Source: Spirochaetales bacterium (GTDB lineage: Bacteria > Spirochaetota > Spirochaetia > SZUA-6 > DRHE01). Taken from it: DNA of 6,665 nucleotides. Both the position numbers and the translations under genes were made by a program. The stretch spans positions 1 to 6,665 of the forward strand of contig JAFGQJ010000007.1 in NCBI GenBank assembly GCA_016935715.1, given 5' to 3'. The notes under the pieces are model-generated. The model ran no database searches. It was not told the origin of the DNA and saw only the letters and a list, made by a program, of their open reading frames with translations. Positions 1 to 5,835 of the stretch are shown in pieces (within the stretch, counting starts at the first letter, position 1; each line of letters starts with the position of its first letter).

Positions 1-606
1 ATACACAATCTTTCCTCCCAGGGCCTGAGGGATATGTACACGGTTTTCTACGTCCTGCCGACGCTGGTCTCCTTCGCCGCGGCGGGCCCCATTTGGGAGT
101 GGATCTTTCATTCCCAGTTCGGCCTGGCCAACCTCCTCCTGTCGTTCTTCGGACTGCCCGGGCTGAAGTTTCTCAATGACTCGGTCCAGGTGATCCCCAG
201 CCTGGCGGTGATCAACCTGTGGGTCCGTTCGGGATTCGCCGTGCTGATCCTGTCCGCCGGCCTGAAGGGCATCCCGGATTCGTACTTCGAAGCGGCGAAG
301 GTGGACGGAGCGACGGGACTGAAGCTGCACCTTTCGATCACGATCCCCCTCGTGCTGCCGCAGATAGGGGTGATCAGCCTGCTGGAGGTGATCTTCGGCT
401 TCAAGGTCTTCGACGTGGTATACGTCACCACCAGCGGAGGGCCGGCCACCTCCAGCTACATGCTCCTGTTCTACTTCTACGACAATGCCTTCCGCTTCTA
501 TCGCCAGGACCGGGCGTCGGTGATAGCGGTCCTGATGTTCCTGACCCTGCTGGTGTTCAGCGTTCTCCAGCGGCGGATCATGAGGGGCAGGCGCTATGAA
601 ATTTAG
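1..606 (+). CDS. CUT1-family ABC transporter permease (MalF/UgpA-like), 5'-partial
   Basis: Inner-membrane permease of a carbohydrate-type ABC importer, forming the translocation channel with the permease encoded just downstream. The frame is open from base 1: eleven codons precede the first in-window ATG at 34 and read as ordinary permease sequence, so that ATG is internal and the true start lies upstream. The visible part, about 201 residues, covers the later transmembrane segments. The EAA loop that docks the ATPase is clear, with EAA encoded from 289 followed by the conserved Gly and a Pro-ending helix (roughly 283-360). A VTTSGGP stretch near 421-444 matches the TxGGP motif of UgpA/MalF-type permeases. 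It ends in a basic tail at TAG 604-606, overlapping the next gene by 11 bp, so the two are probably translationally coupled. The family is secure. The substrate cannot be read from the sequence, and sugar or sugar-derivative uptake is inferred from the family. Confidence 0.93.
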   Translation: MHNLSSQGLRDMYTVFYVLPTLVSFAAAGPIWEWIFHSQFGLANLLLSFFGLPGLKFLNDSVQVIPSLAVINLWVRSGFAVLILSAGLKGIPDSYFEAAKVDGATGLKLHLSITIPLVLPQIGVISLLEVIFGFKVFDVVYVTTSGGPATSSYMLLFYFYDNAFRFYRQDRASVIAVLMFLTLLVFSVLQRRIMRGRRYEI

Positions 607-1429
607 ATTTCGCACCCTGCAGCGCATCGCGGTGATTGCCCTGCTCTCCATCGGAGCCCTGATCTACTTCGTTCCCGTGTTGTGGACCGTGACCACGAGC
701 TTCAAGACGCCGAAGGAAATCATGACCGTGCCGCCCACGATTCTGCCTGGCAGCTTCACCTATCTGGGCAACTACGAGGAGGTCTTCGACCGGGCAAAGT
801 TCGGCCGCTTTCTCATGAACACGTTCCTGCTGGGGGTATCGGCGGTGTGCGTGAGCCTGGTAGTCGCTTCGATGGCCGGCTACGGCTTCGCCAAGTTCAG
901 GTTTCCCCTCCGGGAGGTGTTCTTTTTCGCCGTGATCGGGGTGCTGATGGTGCCCTTCCACTCCGTGGCGGTGCCGCTGTTCGTCTATCTGGAGAGGATC
1001 AATCTCGTGGACACGTTCCTGGGGCTCCTGCTGCCCCTGGTGATCAGCGCTTTCGGCGTGCTGCTGATGCGGGAAGGCATCGCGTCGATACCGGATGATT
1101 ACATCGACGCGGCCCGCATCGACGGCTGTTCGGAGCTGCGGATTTTCTGGACCGTGGTCATGCCGATGATCAAGCCGGCCCTGGCCGCCCTGGCCATCAT
1201 CAAGTTCATGTGGACCTGGAACGAGTTTTTCTGGCCGCTCCTGGTGATCACCACCCCGGCCAAAGCGGTGGTAACCCTCGGAATATCCTACTTCACCAAT
1301 TTCCATTTCAAGGAGTATCACCTGATCATGGCGGCGGCCACGCTGAGCATGCTGCCGCTGTTCCTGCTGTTTGCGATCCTGCGCAGATGGATGATCGAAG
1401 CCCTGACCGGGACGGGGCTGAAGGCGTAA
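596..1429 (+). CDS. CUT1-family ABC transporter permease (MalG/UgpE-like)
   Basis: Second inner-membrane permease of the same importer, 277 aa, a normal length for MalG-type proteins. A basic N-terminus (MKFRFRTLQR) leads into a first membrane helix at about residues 11-34, followed by the typical periplasmic segment with TTSFKTPKEI. Further hydrophobic helices lie around 72-95, 106-131, 139-158, 190-206 and 240-262. The EAA loop is at about 168-190, with D-A-A at 171-173 and the conserved Gly at 177. The WTWNEFFWPL block at about 206-215 is typical of MalG-like permeases. The ATG start at 596 is supported by GAGGGG at 582-587, 8 nt upstream and inside the preceding gene. It should pair with the upstream permease and with an extracytoplasmic solute-binding protein encoded outside the window. 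Such systems often share a MsiK/UgpC-like ATPase encoded elsewhere, and no ATPase gene follows here. Substrate not determinable. Confidence 0.95.
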   Translation: MKFRFRTLQRIAVIALLSIGALIYFVPVLWTVTTSFKTPKEIMTVPPTILPGSFTYLGNYEEVFDRAKFGRFLMNTFLLGVSAVCVSLVVASMAGYGFAKFRFPLREVFFFAVIGVLMVPFHSVAVPLFVYLERINLVDTFLGLLLPLVISAFGVLLMREGIASIPDDYIDAARIDGCSELRIFWTVVMPMIKPALAALAIIKFMWTWNEFFWPLLVITTPAKAVVTLGISYFTNFHFKEYHLIMAAATLSMLPLFLLFAILRRWMIEALTGTGLKA

Positions 1430-1461
1430 GGGAGCTGCAGTCCCGGGGTGATATGCAGTCT

Positions 1462-1467
1462 GGAGGA
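1462..1467 (+). promoter_or_regulatory. Shine-Dalgarno site for the enolase-superfamily gene
   Basis: GGAGGA lies 6 nt before the ATG at 1474, close to ideal spacing, and fixes that start. It sits in the 44-bp gap (1430-1473) after the second permease. I see no convincing promoter or operator palindrome in this gap, so the enzyme genes are probably co-transcribed with the transporter genes. Confidence 0.75.
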
Positions 1468-1473
1468 TAGCGG

Positions 1474-2886
1474 ATGAGCAACAATCGCGACGTAAGAGTG
1501 AACGGCGTGAAGCTGTATTTCCTGCCGGTGAGCATGAGGGTGCCTCTCAAGTTCGGTCCCGAGATCACCACCGAGGTCACCTGCGCCCGGGCGGCCGTGC
1601 GGATCCAGAACGACCAGGGAAAAATCGCCTGGGGCTGGGGAGAAACCCCGCTGATGGCCCAGTGGTTCTGGGTCAGCTCCCTGCCCCTCGCCGAACGTCT
1701 GATATCCGTAAAGGAGTTCGCTCTGCTCCTTGCCCGGGCCTGGCGGGATTTCGAAGTGCCGGGCCACCCGTTGGAGATCGGCCAGGCGTTCCAGCGGGAC
1801 GTGCTTCCCGGGCTGCTCGACGAGCATAACCGCAAGGGGCTGGAGAAATCCCCGAATCGGGAGCCGATGCCGTGGCTGGCCGCGCTGGTGTGCTGTTCGG
1901 CCTTCGATATAGCGCTCCACGACGCCTACGGGAAACTTCACGATGCTCCGGTGTACGCCACCTACCAGGAACCCTTCATGAACCGGGATCTCAGCACCTA
2001 CCTGTCCGCGGCCGAAGGCACCAAGATCGGTTTTCACGGTTTTTACCCGAGTGATTTTCTGACGGAGCCTCGACCGAATCGCATCCCCGCCTGGCACCTG
2101 GTAGGCGGCAAGGATCTGCTGGGAGAGGAGGAGCTGACCGGAGAGGAACCGGATGACGGGTACCCTGTGGTGCTCCCGGAGTGGATAAGAAGAGACGGAT
2201 TGACCTGCCTGAAGGTCAAGCTTCGGGGCGACGACATCGAGTGGGACTACACCCGCCTGGTCGCCGTCGGGGAGATAGCGGTGAACATGGGGGTCGTCTG
2301 GCTGACGGCGGATTTCAACTGCACGGTCGATGATCCCGGCTACGTGACGGAGATCCTCGACAAGCTGCGCGACGAGCACCCCAGATTCTACCAGATGATC
2401 CTCTACGTGGAGCAGCCGTTCCCCTACGACCTGGAGAGACACCAGATCGATGTTCACGCGGTAAGTGCCCGCAAGCCCCTGTTCATGGATGAAAGCGCCC
2501 ACGACTGGCAGCTCGTGCGCCTGGGCAGGTCCCTGGGGTGGACCGGCGTGGCGCTGAAAACGTGCAAGACCCAGACCGGTGCCATCCTGAGCCTGTGCTG
2601 GGCCAAGGCTCACGGCATGACCCTGATGGTCCAGGATCTGACCAACCCGATGCTGGCCATGATTCCCCACGCCCTGCTCGCCGCCTACGCCGGGACGATC
2701 ATGGGCGTGGAGACCAACGGTTCGCAGTTCTATCCCGAAGCGTCTGCCCCCGAGGCCGCTGTGCATCCGGGGCTCTTCAGGCGGCGCGACGGTTCGATCG
2801 ATCTTTCCACCGTGAGCGGCCCGGGATTCGGCTACCGTCTGGAGGAGATGGACCGCAAGCTCCCGGCCGCCTCCTTCGAAGGATAG
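1474..2886 (+). CDS. Enolase-superfamily enzyme, mandelate racemase/muconate lactonizing type, two-lysine subgroup
   Basis: Cytoplasmic Mg-dependent TIM-barrel enzyme, 470 aa, that would abstract a proton alpha to a carboxylate. The N-terminal capping domain (about 10-165) contains GWGE at 54-57. Barrel residues fit the family: KVK at 247-249 (K249 as base at strand 2), metal ligands D280 (with N282), E313 in VEQP and D339 in MDES, and K362 at strand 6. The spacing matches muconate lactonizing enzyme. Lys at strand 6 places it with the MLE/dipeptide-epimerase/OSBS-type subgroup rather than the His-Asp dyad of mandelate racemase. It is longer than the usual 350-400 aa because of extra sequence between barrel strand 1 and KVK (about 184-236). 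The strand-8 region reads VETNG, without the DxD of Ala-Glu epimerases, so dipeptide epimerase activity is not supported. Epimerase, cycloisomerase and dehydratase chemistry all remain possible. The neighbours (an importer and a DUF1445 protein) suggest catabolism of an imported acid. Confidence 0.9.
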   Translation: MSNNRDVRVNGVKLYFLPVSMRVPLKFGPEITTEVTCARAAVRIQNDQGKIAWGWGETPLMAQWFWVSSLPLAERLISVKEFALLLARAWRDFEVPGHPLEIGQAFQRDVLPGLLDEHNRKGLEKSPNREPMPWLAALVCCSAFDIALHDAYGKLHDAPVYATYQEPFMNRDLSTYLSAAEGTKIGFHGFYPSDFLTEPRPNRIPAWHLVGGKDLLGEEELTGEEPDDGYPVVLPEWIRRDGLTCLKVKLRGDDIEWDYTRLVAVGEIAVNMGVVWLTADFNCTVDDPGYVTEILDKLRDEHPRFYQMILYVEQPFPYDLERHQIDVHAVSARKPLFMDESAHDWQLVRLGRSLGWTGVALKTCKTQTGAILSLCWAKAHGMTLMVQDLTNPMLAMIPHALLAAYAGTIMGVETNGSQFYPEASAPEAAVHPGLFRRRDGSIDLSTVSGPGFGYRLEEMDRKLPAASFEG

Positions 2887-2894
2887 AGCGGGTC

Positions 2895-3656
2895 ATGACG
2901 GAAGCTCAGGCGGCCCGCCAGGCCATGCGGGAGGGCAGGTGGACCGGGCCGACGGTGCACAAGGTGGAGGGATACGTGCAGGCGAATCTCGTGGTCCTGC
3001 CCCGGTCGGACGCCTACGATTTCCTCGTGTACTGCCAGAGAAACGCCAAAGCCTGCCCGGTCATCGAGGTCACGGATCCGGGAGACCCGCAGCCGCGCAT
3101 CTGCGCTCCGGGAGCGGATCTCAGGACCGATCTTGCCCGCTACGCGATCTACAGATCGGGAGCCAAGGCCGGGGAGGCCGGAGAGATCCTCGATCTGTGG
3201 ACTCCGCAGAGCGTGGCTTTTTTGCTCGGATCGAGTTTGAGCTTCGACGCGGCCCTGTCCCGGGCGGGCGTGGAGGCGAATGATACGGTGTGGGCCTTCC
3301 TCACGTCGGTACCGACCATACCGGCCGGGAAATTCCACGGAAATCTAGTGGTGACCATGCGATTGATGAGCCCCGAACAGGCTATCACGGCAACGCAGCT
3401 GACGACCCGCTACATCCATACACACGGATCCCCGGTCCACGTGGGCAATCCCGGGGTGATCGGAGTGGATCTGGGGGCTCCGATCTTCGGTGCGCCCCTG
3501 GCCTCTATTCCCGCGGACAAGACAGCGGTGTTCTGGGCATGCGGGGTGACGCCGCAGCAGGCGGCCATCACCTCCGGGCAGGAGCTGATGATCACCCACG
3601 CCCCCGGTCACGGATTCATCACGGATCTGCGCTCCGATCGGTTCTGCATTCCCTAG
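2895..3656 (+). CDS. DUF1445 / D-glutamate cyclase family protein (putative hydro-lyase)
   Basis: Soluble 253-aa protein of the DUF1445 family (YcsI-like). The mammalian relative DGLUCY converts D-glutamate to 5-oxo-D-proline, while bacterial members are mostly annotated only as putative hydro-lyases. Family blocks appear in order: GYVQANLVVLP 26-36, YCQRN 46-50, DPGDP 61-65, APGADLRTDLARY 71-83, FLLGSSLSF 109-117, PAGKFHG 143-149, HGSPVHVGNP 177-186, VFWACGVTPQ 212-221 and ITHAPGHGFITD 233-244. The open frame extends upstream, but the ATG at 2895 gives the family's normal N-terminus. It lies 8 bp after the enolase-superfamily stop, so the two are almost certainly co-transcribed. Its Shine-Dalgarno is weak (AAGGA around 2878-2882, or GCGGG just upstream). 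The segment at about 131-142 and Ser113 differ from the consensus as I remember it. The family assignment is firm, but the actual reaction is uncertain and D-glutamate may not be the substrate. Confidence 0.88.
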   Translation: MTEAQAARQAMREGRWTGPTVHKVEGYVQANLVVLPRSDAYDFLVYCQRNAKACPVIEVTDPGDPQPRICAPGADLRTDLARYAIYRSGAKAGEAGEILDLWTPQSVAFLLGSSLSFDAALSRAGVEANDTVWAFLTSVPTIPAGKFHGNLVVTMRLMSPEQAITATQLTTRYIHTHGSPVHVGNPGVIGVDLGAPIFGAPLASIPADKTAVFWACGVTPQQAAITSGQELMITHAPGHGFITDLRSDRFCIP

Positions 3657-3670
3657 TCTGCATTCTCTAG
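3643..3670 (+). repeat. 14-bp tandem duplication across a stop codon
   Basis: TCTGCATTCCCTAG (3643-3656) is followed directly by TCTGCATTCTCTAG (3657-3670), identical except for C3652 versus T3666. The first copy encodes the last residues (Cys-Ile-Pro) and the TAG stop of the DUF1445 gene. The second copy lies in the convergent intergenic gap. It looks like a recent slippage or duplication event. The protein is not altered because the first copy keeps the stop. Confidence 0.85.
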
Positions 3671-3696
3671 ATCGGGAGGCTCTTCGGCGGCGGTGC

Positions 3697-5835
3697 TCAG
3701 AGCTCGATCAGCGCGAACGTCCCGGGCTCCAGCTCCTCAGCGGCCCGGCGGAAGCGGTCGCGGATATCGTCGTCCATGGTCAGATAGACGACCTGCCAGC
3801 CGGAGCGCACGGCCTCCACTGCCTGATGAACCAGGGCCCGGCGACGCTGCCAGTCCGAGTACTGAAAGGCATCATCCAGGATGAGAAACAGGCTCCGTTT
3901 CCCGCAGATGACCGAGGCCAGGCCCATCCGCAGGGCCAGGAGAATCTGTTCCCGGGCGCCGCTGCTCAACTGCTCCAGGGGGTAGCGTTCCGTCTCGTTT
4001 TCGACCAGCAGGCCGTCGCCGCCCAGCCTCACCGTCTCCCAGCGGCCTGCAGTGAACTTCTTGATCAGAGCCGTGATCCGCGGGTCGTTCAGTGTCGCTT
4101 CAAGCTGGCTGTCTTCCAGGCTGCGAACGCCCTCCAGAACCTCCGCCACCACGTGGCCTGCGATCATCTCCGCCAGGCACTCCTGTACCTGCCGGCGATA
4201 CTCCTGCTTTTTCTCCTCGATCGCCTCAGCCAGAGCCTCGATACTCCGTGAGCGGGCCGCCTCGGCGCCGACATGCTCGATCAGCCGTTCCCGCAGCTCC
4301 CGGGTTCTCCCCTCTTCCCCCTGGATCCTGCCCTCCAGCTCCTCCAGCTCCAGGGCGATCTCCTCCTCCCTGCGGCGGGAGTAAGTTTTCTCCGGCTCCT
4401 GTTCCAGGTAGTCGGCCTCATCGACTCCCAGGTCGCCGAGCCGCTCACGGGTGAGCCTGCAATCGATCCGCAGCTGCCGCGTATCGTCCCTCAACTGCTC
4501 GGCAAGCTCTCCCCACTGCGAGGGGGGAACATCCGGCCGTCCCGCCGCGCGCAGGAGCCGCCGGATCTCCGCGTGCAGGGTGTCGAGACTCGCCTGCGCC
4601 GCGCCGCGCCGCGCCTCCAGAGCCTGTGCCCTGCCCAGCTGGCGGTCCAGCCTTGTTTTGGCCAGGTCGAAATCCGCGGAGGTAGTGAGGGGGGAGCCGA
4701 AGCGCCGCAGGAAGGCGTTTTGGATCTCCTCCATCTCGATTCTGGCCGCTCCGGGATGGGCGGACCGGTGCAGGGCGAAAGTGAATACCCCGGCGAGCCC
4801 GGCGGAAACGACGGCGGCAGCCAGGAGCAGGGGCAGGAGCCCGGGGGCCAGAAAATACGCAGCCAGCGCACCGAACAGCGCAGACCCGACTGCCAGGAGA
4901 GAGAAGAGCTGGGGCAGGTTCGATCGTCTGTCGCGGCACTGCTCGTAGCGCCCCCGCAGCTGTTCGAGCCACCTCAGGTCCGCTTCGCACGTCTCTCTCG
5001 CGTCGTCTTCCCTCTCTATATCGGAAAGCTCCTGTTCGATCCGCGCGTACTCCCTTACGGAATCGGCGAGGCTCTCCGCCTCCTGCTCGCCGAAGCGCTG
5101 CAGCTCGGCCTCCTGATTTTCCATCGCACGCCGCAGCAGATAGGCGGCGTGCCGTTTGGCAAGCTGGAGCTCGGATCTCTCCCGGTTCAGGAGCGCCTTC
5201 CGGGACAGGCTCTCCGCCAGCTCGGTACGGGAGAGGGAATCGTAGAACTCCTCGGCGGTCTGTTCCAGGGAGGTGAGAAGCGCCCGGGTCTGTTCGTAAA
5301 TCTTGTACGAACCGATGCGCCGCTGCGCCGCCAGCACGCCCTCCCGCAGCTCCGTGTAGCCGACCTCGCCGGGAAGCCTGTCCCGCAGGGTTTCGTACAG
5401 CCGCTCCTGGGTGAGCAGGCCTTTGAGGTAGCCGCCGGTCAGCCCCCCCTGCTCCCGCAGGATCTCCAGCTGAGCGCCCTTCACCACCAGCAGGTCGAAC
5501 AGGTTGGCAGGGAAAGGCCAGCCCATCGTCTCGACGAGCTGGTCGATCTTCTTCCTGCCTGCAAGGGAGGTGAAAACCGCCGGTTTGTCCCCGATCCCCT
5601 CTAACGTGACCCTGGAGGCGCCGATGAAATCCCTGCGCAGATCCATCCCTTCCCTGCGCCGGCGGAACAGGCAGGCGACCAGGTTCTCCACGATGGTCGT
5701 CTTGCCTCGCTCGTTGGCTGCGTAAATGACCGTCAGGGGCGCCAGCTCCGCCCGGAAGCTGCCGATCGGACCGGCGGAGTCGATCTGAATGCTGCTCAGG
5801 CGAATGGGCCCCCGATCCTCTTTCACCGCCGTCAC
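3697..5835 (-). CDS. Rad50/SbcC/YhaN-like coiled-coil ATPase with central membrane hairpin
   Basis: ATPase partner of a DNA-end-processing nuclease, 712 aa, much shorter than SbcC (about 1050). The N-terminal half of the nucleotide-binding head has a Walker A-like loop at 39-46 (AANERGKT), with Ala for the usual first Gly. Residues about 160-305 are charged, Leu/Glu/Arg-rich and probably coiled coil. Residues 308-355 form two hydrophobic stretches broken by a Pro-Gly at 331-332, which look like a membrane hairpin. A second coiled coil runs from about 362 to 575. The C-terminal head has an ABC-type signature LSSGAREQ at 623-630 and Walker B LFLILDDA at 649-656, with the DD form seen in RecF/YhaN-type proteins. 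The expected switch His after WQVVYLT (680-686) is absent, and DDD follows. No CxxC zinc hook is present. The GTG start overlaps the nuclease stop as GTGA, and an in-frame GTG at 5826 is the alternative. Co-expression with the nuclease is nearly certain. Membrane tethering is inferred. Confidence 0.9.
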   Translation of the reverse strand: MTAVKEDRGPIRLSSIQIDSAGPIGSFRAELAPLTVIYAANERGKTTIVENLVACLFRRRREGMDLRRDFIGASRVTLEGIGDKPAVFTSLAGRKKIDQLVETMGWPFPANLFDLLVVKGAQLEILREQGGLTGGYLKGLLTQERLYETLRDRLPGEVGYTELREGVLAAQRRIGSYKIYEQTRALLTSLEQTAEEFYDSLSRTELAESLSRKALLNRERSELQLAKRHAAYLLRRAMENQEAELQRFGEQEAESLADSVREYARIEQELSDIEREDDARETCEADLRWLEQLRGRYEQCRDRRSNLPQLFSLLAVGSALFGALAAYFLAPGLLPLLLAAAVVSAGLAGVFTFALHRSAHPGAARIEMEEIQNAFLRRFGSPLTTSADFDLAKTRLDRQLGRAQALEARRGAAQASLDTLHAEIRRLLRAAGRPDVPPSQWGELAEQLRDDTRQLRIDCRLTRERLGDLGVDEADYLEQEPEKTYSRRREEEIALELEELEGRIQGEEGRTRELRERLIEHVGAEAARSRSIEALAEAIEEKKQEYRRQVQECLAEMIAGHVVAEVLEGVRSLEDSQLEATLNDPRITALIKKFTAGRWETVRLGGDGLLVENETERYPLEQLSSGAREQILLALRMGLASVICGKRSLFLILDDAFQYSDWQRRRALVHQAVEAVRSGWQVVYLTMDDDIRDRFRRAAEELEPGTFALIEL
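4596..4615 (-). repeat. GCGCC pentanucleotide tandem repeat (4 perfect copies) inside the ATPase gene
   Basis: On the plus strand GCGCC is repeated four times without error. On the coding strand it encodes residues 407-414 (EARRGAAQ) in the second coiled coil of the ATPase. The unit is not a multiple of three, so loss or gain of one copy would shift the frame and remove the signature and Walker B motifs. The run is short, and it may be only a chance product of GC-rich Ala/Arg codons. Confidence 0.8.
5832..5835 (-). other. GTGA stop/start overlap between nuclease and ATPase genes
   Basis: The nuclease stop TGA (5834-5832) overlaps a GTG start (5835-5833), the classic layout for translational coupling. 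A GGAG lies only 1 nt upstream of this GTG, too close to be a good Shine-Dalgarno for it. The same GGAG is 10 nt from an in-frame GTG at 5826-5824, so initiation there, three codons later, is also plausible. No ATG is available near the N-terminus. Confidence 0.6.

Noticed and set aside
1430..1473. TGCAGTC direct repeat (1436-1442 and 1454-1460) as an operator
   Set aside because: Seven bases repeated once at 18-bp spacing is not strong evidence, and no palindromic symmetry or promoter elements accompany it.
1318..2766. 482-codon open frame on the minus strand opposite the enolase-superfamily gene
   Set aside because: Its translation is rich in His, Gly, Arg and Gln with no recognisable domain. 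The plus-strand frame has a complete catalytic residue set and a good Shine-Dalgarno. Long antisense frames are common in GC-rich genes.
1474..2886. Ala-Glu dipeptide epimerase, which would fit a D-glutamate-linked neighbour
   Set aside because: The two catalytic lysines fit, but the strand-8 region has VETNG where the dipeptide epimerases carry a DxD amino-group-binding motif, and the large insertion is not typical of them.
3631..3680. Imperfect inverted repeat as an intrinsic terminator between the convergent operons
   Set aside because: The arms (3631-3639 and 3670-3680) give six continuous pairs plus a few more with two bulges, around a 30-nt loop, with no T-run on either strand. It is too weak to call a terminator.
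4273..5604. 443-codon open frame on the plus strand opposite the ATPase gene
   Set aside because: Its translation is Gln/Pro/Leu/Arg-rich without domain features, mirroring the Glu/Leu/Arg codons of the coiled coil. The minus-strand gene carries clear ATPase motifs.
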